Source: Chromobotia macracanthus (Eukaryota > Chordata > Actinopteri > Cypriniformes > Botiidae). Taken from it: a stretch of DNA of 64,000 nucleotides. Below the pieces are notes generated by a model. It had not been told where the DNA came from. It did not search any database and was given only the letters and a program-made list of their open reading frames with translations. How positions within the stretch are numbered: position 1 is the stretch's first letter; the number at the start of each line of letters is the position of its first letter. A program made the translations under genes and the position numbers. The stretch is from positions 310,001-374,000 of the forward strand of contig JAZGTH010000048.1 in NCBI GenBank assembly GCA_036877525.1, written 5' to 3'. This document shows positions 39,091 to 51,600 of this stretch, in pieces.

Positions 39091-39879
39091 TGGCCTTTGT
39101 ACCACAAAATAAAAAAATGTTTGAACTTAATGGGTTACAGCAAGCTTAGTGCATTAACAATTTGTCAGGAGCAGTGATCAAGATTTTGTAAAATGTGTTA
39201 AAAAAAAAGCAAATTACAGTAAAAAGCTGCAAATTACTGTCTTTTAGTTTTGCTTTTGGCAAAAATGACCAAAAACAGTATGTTGAGTATTTTTAGCATC
39301 TCCCGATTACAGAAAATGTGTCAATTTCCTAATCTATTTTAAATTGCCCTGATATGTTGACTGCAATATTGCCTATTTATGAACAAGAGAACCAGAACAA
39401 GAGATATCATCTTGCATAGATCTTGCAATCTTGCATAACGTACTAAAACGACAACCAACAGAAACAGCAAATTTTTGTTGCAGAAATTATAATAATAGGA
39501 CTATAACACTGGAATGCATAAATACTACACAAGTAACACAATATTACAAAGAAGACTGTTAAAAAAATAAATGGAATAAATCTTGGAATAAGCATTTGAT
39601 AGATTTTAGTGCAGAGCAATTCTATAAAACTATTGTCTTAATAAAATACAGTCAAATGAAATTCCCAATTTAAGAAGTTGTGTGAAAAATGACCAAGAAG
39701 CTAACCAAGTGGTGGGCTGATATAGCCCTGACCTATTGTTGGGTTATTTTTACCCAGTACATTGGGTAGTAAGCATTAACCAGTAAATTGGTTAACGTAA
39801 ATATAAGTAAGTTAAAATTATCTTTTTCTAAAATGTTGCCTTAACCAACATGGTATTAATCGTACTATAATAGAAAGTG

Positions 39880-40165
39880 ACATATTTGACAGATATGGCA
39901 ACCCATACCTGAAATGTGACCTCTGCATTTAACCCATCACTGGTGAGGAGTGAACACAAATCATGAACACACATGCCTGGAGCAGTGGGCAGCACACCAC
40001 TGTGCCTGGGGAGCAATCAGGGGTTAGGTGCCTTGCCCAAGGGCACTTCAGTTGCTACCTGCCAGTGCTGGAATCACTCCTCACCAGCGCTGGAATTGAA
40101 CCAGCAACATGATTATGATTACAAGCCCGACTCACTAACCAGGAGGCCATAACTGCGCCTTAGTA
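39880..40165 (-). mobile_element. tRNA-derived SINE, minus strand
   Basis: Read on the minus strand, the head contains an A box 'tggcctcctgg' (plus 40,139-40,149) and a B box 'ggttcaattcc' (plus 40,092-40,102), 36 bp apart as in a tRNA gene. Downstream on the minus strand are segments familiar from fish SINEs, such as 'gtgcccttgggcaaggcacc' and 'gatgggttaaatgcagaggt'. The B box matches the RNA polymerase III consensus. The A box has two changes from the usual AGTGG end. The left limit is approximate. Confidence 0.75.
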
Positions 40166-41316
40166 GGCCACAACTGCCCCATAAATTGTTACTATAGTTA
40201 CTAGTTATTATAGTTACTATAGTTTGATTGTTAAAAATTGATTGTTACAGATTGTTTGAAATACAAAACTTTAATGCACTGACAAAATTTAATTTGCATT
40301 TAATTAGAAGCTGCAAACATTTTTCATTTAGAGGTTGCATTTGTTTTAATTTAACTCCTTGAAGGTAAGTCGCAATTGGTTCAATTTACAAGCCAACAAT
40401 AAAATAAACAAATAAACAAAGAAACAATATTATATTGCATGTTTGTCATTACAAGCAAAATATTAAAACATTTCATTAAAACAGAGCTGTTAGGCAGATG
40501 AATTTACAAGAAGCAATTTTACTTTAAATTTCAAAATTCAAGGCTCTTTTTTGTCTTGCATTAGGCAAGTATTTGTTGTGAGGCATATCTCTAAAGCTCT
40601 GTTATGTGGTAATAATATACCAAAATCCTGAGCAATCAATAAATGTATAAAGAAGAAGCACATTTAAAATTACACCATCACCAATAATATGTAAGGGAAA
40701 CATACGTGGAGGACAGGAGCTTATCCTGTAGATGAAAATGAAGTTATCTGAAGTGTAGTAGTGACATGAAGCACCTGCTTCAAACACATTTCTTAAAAAA
40801 AAAATATATAATATCTTAGATAAAAAACACATTTTAGTTGTGTCCCCAGGTTTTCACTCAGTCCTGTTACCCTAACCCACTCTCCCTCTGAAAAACTGGG
40901 GAAGTCAGTTTATCAGGAAGTTCTCTCATTTTCTTTTTTACATATTTGATGATATTGTAATGACAACTGGGAGTGTCTTTTTGAAAACACTGTCCTGTTA
41001 CCTAAATTATTTCATAGATGTAATTTGTTTAAGGTAAAATGCACATATTTGGTAGAATTTGCTGAGTTTCTTTGTGCTATTAGCATGTACAGCATGTGGC
41101 TATATATAATGTATTTGCTAATTTTATGCTGAAAACTCAGGCTTGTTACTTTCAGTCCTGTTATTTATATAAAGAGTAACAGGAATAAGTAACAGTAACA
41201 GCAGTGAGAAGCATCCTCTGGTATATTTATTAATTAGTGTGAATATTAGTTGTTATAATATTATTCACCTGATTTTTATGTTTTACGTTCGAAAATGCTG
41301 AAGCTGTAAGATTTTT
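40166..41316. other. Non-genic stretch, nothing recognised
   Basis: AT-rich. The open frame at 40,602-40,832 (minus) shows no recognisable domain, and no repeat structure was noticed. Confidence 0.45.
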
Positions 41317-41595
41317 AAAGGAATAGTCCACCCAAAAATGAAAATTCTGCCATCGTTCTGTTTTTCTAAACCTATGACTTCCTTCTTCTGTGGAACACAA
41401 AAGAAGAAATTAGCCCATTGATTTTCATTTTATGGACAAATATACCATCCCAACTCAATGGGATACAAAACTGTTTGGTTACCAGTATTCCTTAAAGTAT
41501 CTTTTGTGTTCATCAGAAGAAAGAATACAGGTTTTGAACGATATGTGGGTGAGTAAATAATGACAAAATGTTCATTTTTGGGTGAACTCTTCATT
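41317..41595. mobile_element. MITE with 'cacccaaaaatgaa' inverted ends
   Basis: The left end (about 41,321-41,344) reads 'gtccacccaaaaatgaaaa'. The right end (about 41,571-41,592) reads 'ttcatttttgggtgaactct', its inverted partner. The interior has 'tgacttccttcttctgtgga' and 'gtgggtgagtaaataatgac', characteristic of a very abundant non-autonomous element of fish genomes. It has no coding capacity. Confidence 0.75.
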
Positions 41596-41655
41596 TTTAC
41601 AATGACAGAAATTTTACCATATGAATATCATTATATCATATCATATCATTTACAG

Positions 41656-43490
41656 GGAGCCAATTGACCACTAAGTGCTGCAAAAAGCAGCGACGCTATT
41701 GCACCCATCATGATGCAGATCTAGAAAGGAGAGAAAAACATTTACAGAAGGATCATGAAAAATACAGGAATGATTTCAGTCAGGCAGGAAGAAAACAAAT
41801 AATGACGTCAGTGAGTGAGAAAAGCACAGACGTTGCAGAAAGTACAGGGAAACTTACTATAGGATCAATGACAGGAAGGAAGCTCTACAACAACTCGTCA
41901 CACCCCACACAGCCCCCAGCAGTCATCAGAGTAAGCTGTAAATCCACAGCCAAGCACTTCCAGGTTTAGTTTTAGTTTATGAAATGGATCACGTGTCAAT
42001 GACAATGTGCTATGGGGCAACAGGGCTAATGATAATAGACATGATTACTTTACAGTATAAAATTAACCACATTCTACCTAATAGGTTACAGAAGTTAATG
42101 TAAACATTGTCAGAGTACATTGTCACATCCATTTCAATGTGTAATTTATTGTGATGTACATGTGTGTTTTAGGCAACATACTCATTGGCAAAGACAACGA
42201 TAAGTAAATAAACTTCATAAACAAATACAAGAACTACAGATTTTGTTGAAAAGACAAACCAAAAAAACAGAAAAGTACAAGACAATATTCCAGCACATTA
42301 AAAATGATCATGTGATCTCTACACTGTACAGTGCAGAGAGTAATATGTCTTATATCAAGTGGGTAGTTGTGGATAAGGAACACAAGAATGACCCTAATGG
42401 CAAAACATCTAAAATCACAATGAAAAAGAGTTCCAGACCACACAAGACGAACTGCTGGAAAAGCTGAACCTGCTCCTGCACAGGTTTAAAAGCCACGTTT
42501 TTAACATCAAGAACCAGTATACCCTCTACAGAGCGACTTTTCTGAAAATGACCTCTGCAAGTACAGCGCAGAAATACAGGCAGTGCACTTTGGAGCATCA
42601 CACCAGCAGGCCACATTGCACATGGGTGGGCTTTATATGCATTCAACTGCCTGCCCAGTGTCCTTTTGCACAATGTCACCCTCAAAAAACAAGGGCCCAC
42701 TGGCAATCTAAAAGCACTTGTCACCAGTGCTTGATCACGTGCAGAGTACACATCCAGAGGTCATTACGATCCATTTTTACAGCGATGGACCTTGCACTCA
42801 GTATAAAAAGTGGGGAAATCTTTTCTTGTTTTGCACTGAGCTGTTCAGACAAGGATTCTCTGCTGGGACATGGAACTTCTTCAAGGCGAGCCACGGGAAG
42901 GGTGCCCTGGATGGTGTGGGAGGGCCTTGAAGAGAGGGGCTGACAGTCTAGTGAGAAAAGGGACAGACATTCCTGCTGCTGCAGTGCTGTTTTTTGTGTG
43001 TTGTAAATGACAGACGCAACAATCAAATCGTTTTTTGTCAGCGAGGAGGCAGTTGCAGAGATGCCCAATGACGTGCCCCCAGTTTCCATCTTATGACGAT
43101 CCATCAGGCAGTTACCATAGCCCATGGAGAACTGACATACAGGAATTGTGCACAGCGACACAAAATCTGAACTGTAAGTGCTTAAGTGCCAAGCATTTTA
43201 AGTGGAGTAAACAACAGGTGGCTCCTATGGTTCCCAAAGTTGTTGGCAAATGGTGCGTGCTGAAGTATGAAGGTGATCTGTACCCTGGTGTCATCACAGA
43301 TTAACAAGTGAAACACAAATGAAACACATGATTAGGTTCATTGTATACAAAAGATCGGAGTCAGCAGGTTTTTTTGGCCAGCCCGTGAAGACATCCTTTG
43401 GTACTTGTTTGAGGACATTGTGTGTTTCATCCCCCCAAGGCCAGTCACATGGAAATTAAAAACGTCTGACACAAACCAGAGAAGGCTTTT
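41656..43490 (+). pseudogene. Degenerate copy of a multi-copy, possibly transposon-derived fish protein family
   Basis: Pieces of one protein follow each other in order but in different frames. The N-terminal charged part is at 41,664 on ('KQRRY', 'RREKHLQKDHEKYRNDF'), followed by a lysine-rich piece at about 42,235-42,290. A central part starts about 42,455 ('LLHRFKSHVFNIKNQYTLYR'). 'YSDGPCTQY' at about 42,778 is followed by 'TWNFFKASHGKGALDGVGG' (42,871-42,927). Next comes 'GTDIPAAAVLFF' near 42,961, then 'KWCVLKYEGDLYPGVI' (43,251-43,298). The end reads 'FFWPAREDILWYLFEDIV' near 43,371. Stops and frameshifts separate the pieces (for example after 42,927). I know the family from many unnamed fish proteins. 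The SDGP and HGKG..DG motifs suggest an RNase-H-like transposase core, but that function is inference. Confidence 0.6.
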
Positions 43491-43608
43491 TAGGAAAGAT
43501 TAGGGAAGTTTGTTTTTATGAATTTAATGCCTTTTTGCTATAAAACTGTTGGTGTTTTGTAGACAAGTAATAGTATTTATAGTAACAGTTCTTGTCTTTG
43601 TCTTTCTT

Positions 43609-43875
43609 ACATTGTAAAAAACTTTGCTGCCTTAAATTTTTAGTGTAATCAACTTGGCTATACAAGTCATTTCAACATAATATTTTAAATCCTGACTGGT
43701 ATTAGAAAAACTTAACTTAAAAAAATAGGTTAAGCAATTTTTCAACTGTTTTTTTAAGTTACAGAGACTCTAGACCAGTCATAATTACAAAGAATACGTT
43801 GAAATAACTTGTGAAGCTAAATTGATTAAACTTTTTTTAAAACTTTTTTTTGATAAAAAGTTTTTTTTACAGTGT
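43609..43875. mobile_element. MITE with 'acattgtaaaaaac' inverted ends
   Basis: The left end is 'acattgtaaaaaactttg'. The right end 'aaaagttttttttacagtgt' is its inverted partner. The interior ('ttaaatttttagtgtaatca', 'caagtcatttcaac') is typical of a common non-autonomous fish DNA element. No clear target duplication was found. Confidence 0.65.
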
Positions 43876-45229
43876 ATTTTAAAAAAGATAGAGAGAATCC
43901 ATACTATGAAGAAGCCAGAAACACCCACCCATGGCATGCTGCTGGGGAAGGAGCAACCTTCTCTCTCACTGTTCTGTTATATTCTCTCTTTCCACCATCT
44001 TCACTGTTAAACTACAAATACATAGCACATCCACAGAAATTCCTCTCTCTCTCAAACACACACACGTACTGTATGCACCCATAAACATACTCCTGTTACC
44101 CAGTGTTCATTCCTGTTACTGAAGTTAAATCACAATTTATTCAATTATGTGTAGTCCATCATTTATCTAATTGTTTAATAAATTACATTATAAAAAAATT
44201 AATGAACTATGGGTTAGCGTTTACTTTATAAAGGGAAAATGCCATTGCATTTTTAGGAAAATACTTCTTGCGTGCATATACAGTGATTTGTTTAATCACA
44301 AATATAAAATATTTGAAAATGTAACCAGCCATTTTTAAAAACAAACACTTTCTTAAGGGGAAAACAAAGGAATTAGCTGATATTATATATATATATTTTA
44401 ACCATGCTTTAAAAAGACTAAAAAAACGTTTTGGTAATAGGACTGAAACAAGTGTATCCATCTTCCACTTATAAACCTTGTAAAAAATGAAATTAAGTTA
44501 CTTGAGATGGACCAATAGTCAAGTATGTTAAGTATGTGTGTTATTAGATTCTCTTTTTTGAAAAAAGAAAAAAGAAGGCTAATTTTGAAGAGTTACAACA
44601 AGCAAAAGGCACCCATTTGGTGGAATGGCTCACTTAGTAATATTCACTTTTGTGTGCATAAACATTAAAATAACATGCAACCTAGCATCATGTGGCTAGG
44701 TGATTTCAGTTTCCTTACTGCAGGATGAACACAATTTTAAGCAAATCAAACATAAACCCATCGAAAGTAAAGTCAACGAATCATCTGCCAGTGAGCCATC
44801 AGTCCTGGATTAAAAACAGCCAGAGATCGCTTCAAGATCATTGGATCAGTGTAAAATGTGTTTTAGTGTAAAATTAACAGACATTATGATTTTGTCTAAT
44901 GTATTATGAAGTAATCATTAAATACATCTATTAACTTCCACATTGCTGTTTAGCGATCCCTGTAGCTGTGATCACAAACGCAACCAGACGTGAATATGTG
45001 TGTGTGTGTATATATATTCATAAATATAAAACTAGTAGTGAAATGTAAATCGGGCATACCCTTTGCAAAGAAATCGTCATGAAAACTGGCAGCAAAATAG
45101 CAAATAGCAATTTTTATAGTTACAAAAACATTTGCTATTGTTACTTTTGGTAATAGATTAATGACTGTAAGAAAACAAGCTACTCGCAGTCCATTACAAC
45201 AATTAATCACTATCATTGCAGTGCCGAAG
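43876..45229. other. Non-genic stretch, nothing recognised
   Basis: Open frames overlapping at 43,822-44,122 and on the minus strand at 44,207-44,461 and 44,950-45,216 have no recognisable domains. A short GT/TA tract lies at 44,996-45,020. Confidence 0.45.
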
Positions 45230-45250
45230 GAAATCGCTTTTCCTACTTAC

Positions 45251-45330
45251 GGTCTATGTCGCCATTGTTAAACAGGCTAATCCCATTTACAACTCGACAC
45301 GGACTGACAGCGACAGAAGGTTAGACTGCT
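45251..45330 (-). other. Candidate first exon of a divergent minus-strand transcript
   Basis: On the minus strand the sequence 'acaatggcgacatagacc' is followed directly by 'gtaagtagg' (45,250 downwards), a near-ideal splice donor. The ATG within it is closed by TAG after two more codons, so the exon would be untranslated or carry a three-codon upstream frame. 'aatggcgac' also resembles a YY1 site, common at fish and mammalian housekeeping promoters. No downstream exon was recognised to the left, so the transcript's identity is unknown. The upstream end is a guess. Confidence 0.35.
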
Positions 45331-45713
45331 CCTTCTGTTTGTCCTGGGAAGCCTAGAAAGGCACAAATTACCTAACGCGTGACGTCTATTATTATACTAT
45401 AGGATTTTGGCCAGACGTTTGGTTAGTGTATACACGTCAGTTCTCCTCTCAGTTAGTTATCACCAGAAAGTTCAGCTTTCACACCCCAAACACAACTGCA
45501 TCTTTAGGCGCAATAACGTAGCGTACGTGTTAAGAAATGTTTGCCTTCTGGCCGTGTAGTCCTCCATATAGAGCTAACGCTACGCACAACGAAAAGACCA
45601 GCAATTTTATTTTTAATCTGTCTTTGACAGCTTTCCGTAGACGTTTACCTCCATTTTTCTGTAGTCTGTCGCTGTGTCATCTGTTGTGGCTCGTGAGTAA
45701 CTATATCAAAGCC

Positions 45714-45794
45714 ATGGAGCAGATAGATAATTTTCAGGTCGTCCCTTGCACCAACTCTAATTATTTGAGACCGTTTAGGGTGCATTATAACCAG
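45714..45794 (+). CDS. nudt14: NUDT14 exon 1 (coding part), UDP-sugar pyrophosphatase
   Basis: The 27 codons starting 'MEQIDNFQVVPC' and ending 'YLRPFRVHYNQ' match the N-terminus of vertebrate NUDT14, a cytosolic Nudix hydrolase that splits UDP-glucose and related sugar nucleotides (also ADP-ribose) to a sugar phosphate plus a nucleoside monophosphate. The exon ends cleanly at CAG followed by GTGAGT, phase 0, where I recall the boundary lying in other vertebrates. The start is chosen by similarity and by a good context (gccATGG). The frame is open upstream to an ATG at 45,537, so a longer N-terminus cannot be excluded. The Nudix box lies in later exons outside the window. Confidence 0.85.
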
Positions 45795-46127
45795 GTGAGT
45801 TGCTATAGTTTGCTTGTCATCTGTCAGTGATGCGGTCGCCTCTCATCATTATGCTGTCTGCAGCCCACCCCCCATTCATTCTGTCATTGCTTTTAGCGAC
45901 TAACATTGCTTCTCATTTTCATATGAGTTTAATATACGTAGCGTCATAAATTGTATTTAATGATGTATTTAAAAGGCAGTTCAATCGCTCAAATCGCGTA
46001 TTGTGATTTTGTCTTAGAAATAAATTACAGACTGGAAAGCAGTCACTTTTCATCAAGGATCAATCAAGCAGCACAGGCGGCTCAGAAGGGAGAGAAATGG
46101 CAGCATGAAGCACACAATATTGTACAG

Positions 46128-46180
46128 TTGGTACTATACACACATACATTCATACACATACATACCTACACAAACATGCA
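46128..46180. repeat. Degenerate (CATA)n tract
   Basis: Short interrupted repeats of 'catacata' type in the NUDT14 intron. Confidence 0.7.
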
Positions 46181-47189
46181 AATGTAATATTAAAATGCTC
46201 TACTAAATAGCGGAAATTAGCCTATCAGAACCCAGTAAGGAGCAACGCATGAGCTCACGCAAGTTTTTGTTATTTTTCGCGCATTTCAAATGGCCAAGAG
46301 AAGGGTTCAAGGGCAGCTTTTGACATTCTTTATAAAGAACAGAACGCAGGGTATGATATTTTTTAATTAGGATTTAAAGAAATAATCTTAGACAACAATA
46401 GACACCAACAATAAACAACATGTAGGCGTATGGTATGCTCTATTGCATTTCATTCAGAAAAGATCACCCTATTCCTTTCATTTTTACCGTCCACACTATG
46501 TTATAAATTAAAGATACAAGGTATCTTTTCCATTTTAACTTTCCCATTACAGCTATTCTAAGATAGAGCACACACACACAGAGCATTGTTTGTTTGGACA
46601 ATAAAAGAAGTTGAAAACAATTATTGTCTTCTCAATGGTTTTTATTTATAAAAAGAGAATTGCGTTGTCCTTTCCATAGAAAGCACTTATTCAATACAAA
46701 ATGCTTTCCGGGCTCTTGTGCAGTGCCATATTAATGTAATCCCACTTGATGGGAAATTAATGTAAAGTCTTTTGCCATAGCCCAGTCTTCCCCTATCCCA
46801 CTCCCCACTGCTTCTTGGTCCCCTGTGTGGGAACTAACTACCCAATGGAAATAGGGCACAGATTCATTACCATTGAGGGTAAAGAGAGGTGGATATGAAT
46901 ACAAAAAAGGTTTGATCACACATGAATAGATCACACATAAATAGATAAAACATTCAAACGACTAGAATACAGAAATATCGCTCAATTAAGCTACAATGAG
47001 GCTTGGTGTCTCAACATACACACAACAATATATACACACAACAAGATAATATCTAAGTTGGTTGAGGCTTACTGTAGCATAGTAGGCTAGCAGAAAAGTG
47101 ATTATCTGAAAAAAAAACACCCACACACACTCCCAGTGAGGTGTAGGCGATTAAAAGCAGCAAACCACACTCTGTACTTGGGATACTAC
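46181..47189. other. Intronic stretch, nothing recognised
   Basis: No exon and no repeat family recognised. The open frame at 46,731-46,934 (minus) is not supported by anything else. Confidence 0.45.
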
Positions 47190-48620
47190 CACCAGCAGCA
47201 TGTTAGCATGACTTCACATGATGCTAGGATATTTTAGCATGATTTAGTATGATTTTACATCGTACTAGCATGGCTTAGCATGATGCTAGCATGATTTTGG
47301 ATGATAGATATACTATAATATGACTTACTTGTGATGTTATGTGGTTGTTACAGTGCTGTAAATCGTTGCTAGGGTATGGCCAGGAAATTGTCAACGCAAT
47401 ACCTAAAGCCCACTGACAGCCCGAGTCAAATAAGCTCACTCACATGTCTGTACAGTGTTCTAATGCTGAGATATGGTTTATTAATTTTTTGCTAAAAATA
47501 TTGCTAGGGCATGGCTGGACAGTTTCTGTGGTGATAATTAAAGCCAAGTTGCCAGTCTTTAATTATCAAAATATACCACCCACATAGTCTCTACGATGTT
47601 CTGATGTCTCTCATTATTTTCAGTGGAAGTCAATGGGGTGGTTGCTATGGCATGGCTATGACGTTGAACGTGATTTGAGCCCACTCCCAAGTCTCTACGG
47701 CATTCTGATGAGGAGCTATGACATCACAAAGATCTGTCCAATGTTTCAATTTTTCGCCCACTTTTTTGTATGCCCTAAAAACATCGAACTTAACATGACT
47801 TAACATGATGCTAGCTTGACTTAGCATGACAGATATACTAAAATAGCTTATTCATGATGTTAGGATGGTTCCTAGGCTGTGGTCAGGACGTTGCCAGGGT
47901 GATACCTTTAGCCCACTGACAGCCCCAGTCAAATAAGCTCACTCACATGTCTGTACAATGTTCTAATGCTAAGATATGGCTTATTCATTTATTAAATGGT
48001 TGCTAGGGTACAGTCAATGGTTGCTAGGGTGTAGCTAGACAGTTAACAGGGTAAAACCAATAGACGGATATGTGTGTGAATCAAAAGTTCACACAATCAA
48101 AAGAGTAAACTCCCATGTCTCTATGATGTTCTGGTGCTGAGATATAAATAATGGTTGCTAGGGCGTGGCTGAACAGTTTCAATGGTAATAATTAAAGACT
48201 ACTTGGCAGTCTGAGTCAAAAGAGGCAACCCACTTGTCTCTATGATGTTCTGATGCCTCTCACCTTTTTCAATGTAAGTCATTGGGGTGGTTGCTAGGGT
48301 ACTGTAACTGGTTGCTTGAGCATGGATATGAATTTGAAATGTTACCATTTGTTGTTGCTTACTAAGTTGAGCGATATGAGCCCACCCCCACGTCTTTAGG
48401 ATATTCTGATGTGGAGCTATGACATGACAAAGATCTGCCCAATGTTACGTCTCTGGGATTTTTTCAATGGAAGTCAATGGGGTGGTTGCTAGGGTACTGT
48501 AACTGGTTGCTAGGGCATGGCTATGAAGTTGAAATATCACCATTTGTTGCTGTATACTAAGCTGAGTGATATGAGCCCACCCCCAAGTCTCTACGACATC
48601 CTGATACAGAGATATAATGT
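47190..48620. repeat. Cluster of degenerate tandem repeats ('ggttgctaggg' family)
   Basis: Positions 47,190-47,320 hold short units of 'tagcatgatgctagcatg' type. From about 47,360 longer units recur, with 'ttgctagggtatggc', 'gagcccacccccaagtctct', 'tctgatg' and 'aagtcaatggggtggttgct'. Two units starting at about 48,276 and 48,471 are clearly tandem, with a period near 195 bp. This is a repeat type I have seen in other fish genomes; its class is not determined. Confidence 0.75.
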
Positions 48621-51600
48621 CACAAAAATCAAAATTATTCATATAAAGAAAAACATAATCGCTATATATACAATGTATATTGCTAATATATAAATTACTG
48701 AGGAGCAGGCCTATGTGCACAACGCACAGTCCTACTCCAAAACAGCATCTTAAGAGCATTTACACAGGAAACGGTTACCCAAATATGTCCATAAGGACAG
48801 CATGGCACCAACAAAAATACTTTATTAACTTAAATAGTTAAATAATAATAAAAAAATAAATGTATGTACCAGAAAATGATAATTAAAATGCAAGTCATAC
48901 AGTTGCTCACAGTGCAATTGGAACAAAACAATAAAGACACAAGTTGTAAACAGCACGATAATAACGCTAACAAATAATCAAACTCAACCTGCCTAGGGGT
49001 TATAACAGCCTGCACACCACCGCAAAGCCTCAACAAACGCTATTCCAGCTACAATAAATTAATGTACAGTTTACTCAGGCAAATAAATGTACTGCAGAAT
49101 TCGCCAATTTGCCAAACATACCTTTGAATGGAAGCGCGCACACATCGAGGGGCGTTATCAAAGTAGCTTAATTGACATAATTGTTATCCAGGTAGCATAA
49201 TGGCAGTCTTTGATAGGCTGTTACTCTAAATACATAGGAGGGAACTTACCCTGCCACATGGTATGGCGAAAAAAAAAATTGATGGAAGGCGATGAGTACC
49301 AGCAGCTGTTTTGTTACGTACATTTTTCAGATTATCATCTTTGTGTTCAACAGAAGAAACTATACAGGTTTGGAATGACATAACCTTTTATTTATATTTA
49401 CTTATTGTTGCGTGCCATCTGTGGGTGTTTTCGCTTTGATTGTTCTCCTCAAGCTCTGCTTTGCACTTATTGCATTTTTCAGAATGTAATAATACTTTCT
49501 ATTGCTACAGCCTGACAAGCAATCCCCTAGTCTACTTCACTGTTGCATCTGAAGTGTCTTTTTTATATCTGCTGCTCTGTGCGGGCATGGATGGAATACG
49601 GTGCATTCTGTCCAGATGCTAATGTGATTGTCATAAAGAAACTCATTGTAAGGGTGCACAGGGGAGAGCTTGCGCTTTTCGCAGTTCGTCTGAAGCTCTG
49701 GTAGGCCAAGGATGGCGAAGCACCTTTTCCCTGTGTTTGCACAACTGATCCCGTGAGTGAGCCAATAAAAGCCAGTTGTTGCTGGCTTTTATAATAATAA
49801 TTCAGTATGCAAATTCCCTGCTTCCTTTAGGGTGGCAAGAGCAGCCCCTGCAACATTTGTAAATAGGGTAAAGATTGGAAATTATGTCTTTCAGACACTG
49901 TGGCTCAACATGCCAAAGTGCCCAGGGGAAGTTCAGTTCAGGATGGGACAGGATGAACAATCACTGATAAGTGCCATTAATCCAGAAGAATATCTTAAAA
50001 TAATATAGGCATGATGACGTACAGAATAAGATCTGACGACTCTGAAAACAAGTCTGAGTAAATAATCCAAGCCAATGTATGTACCCAGACATCCGGGGTG
50101 GAGACTGGCATGCAAGTTCCACTTGCCAATTTTCATTGGCCTTTTAAATATCCCAACAGAGGGATGACCTAGTGTTGTCATCACTACAGTGGTGAGTGAC
50201 TGACAGAAAGGAAACACGAGACAATTTCAGATACAACAGAATATGTGGAATCGATTCACCCACACTTCCAAGCTTTGCCTCCCTGAAAGAAATCAGCTGC
50301 AACACTGAGCCACAGCACTTACCACCCACATGGTCCTGCCAGGATTATGCAGCTGTAGATGGCTGTTGCCAATCCATTCTGCCACCTGTACTTCCTAATC
50401 CTGCCACTCAACACGTAACCTTGGCACCACCCCTGCTTTATTTTCAAGAGAATCTGTTCTATGCATTAATTGTGCTGATCACACAAAAAATAGCAAATGT
50501 TAAGACTTTGTTTAGCATGTGTATGTATATAGCGTATACATGAAGAATGGATTGCAGCTTTAAATGATGGTTAAAAAAAAAACATGGTTCTTTCCTGCTA
50601 ATCTTATGAATGGCACATGCACAAATAGATTTTCTTATAGTGACCATGTTTCATGTTTCTTTTGACATGTAAAGAAATTTAATTATAAAAAATACAAAAT
50701 TAAATTAAAATATGCCAAATTTATTTTATTTGTCTTTAACAGTTAAATATGTTACAGTAATCATCAGATTCTCTCCCATTAGTCTTATTATTAATTGGTA
50801 GAGTGGTTGGATTATGAAATTTAGCCTGAGCTGGCTGACAATGTTGTTCTTGTGCAGAGCTAAGAGTTACTCAGGTCCCATGAACCAACTGAGCCAACAT
50901 GGTCAACTGCTCCAGTTTGCTAAGCTTTAGCAGCAGGGGTTCTGGCTAGGAAAAGTGGGTATCAAAGCAGAGTGTATTAGGGTAAACAGGTTGTTGGATT
51001 AAAGCAGGGGTTGGCGGGCAGACACCAGTGTGCACTGGGTGGGGAGGAACAGTTGAGAAACAATGAGCCAGGGATTCTGGAATGGGCAGAAGGGTGAGGA
51101 GGCCATGCAAAATGTTTGGCATCCATCACCCCAGCACCAGGCCGCTGGGCACGCTCAACAGACACAGGAAATGGGATCAGAAGTGAGACAGATGTGGGTG
51201 AGAGGGAAAAGAGGTGTATGACTCTAAGGAGTACATTAGAGTCCAATGAGCAAGAAAAAGGTGAGAGCCACCAATGTGTGCTTTCCATAAACCTTACCCT
51301 CTGTGTAGGCTGTCTCTCTTTGGACAGCTTTACAGAGACACAATGAGAGCACATGAAAATGAGAAAGAAAGGGTCTCATTTTCTGCAAGCTGAAAGGCTA
51401 GCCTGTCATCTTGCAATGCCTGGTGTGTCACAGTGTGGATTTTCACTTATCAGGTGTTTCCAAATCTACGAAACAAATAATGAAAGGAACACTGTCACTT
51501 TCACAAGATTGTGTGGCCCTACATAATCACTGACATACTCTCTTGTTGGTTTTGTATAGTGAGAAATTGGAAGCGACTGTACCCAAGAACTTTTTTCCCA

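Larger units (their letters stand above)
45230..45890. promoter_or_regulatory. CpG-rich, probably bidirectional promoter of NUDT14
   Basis: CpG dinucleotides are clearly denser here than in the AT-rich flanks: 'aacgcgtgacgtct' at about 45,376, 'gcgcaataacgtagcgtacg' at about 45,508, 'gctaacgctacgcacaacg' at about 45,573. The TGACGTCT at 45,381 is one base from a full CRE. No TATA box is obvious. NUDT14 starts rightward at 45,714. A splice-donor-like site on the minus strand at 45,250 suggests a second transcript running leftward. Confidence 0.6.
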
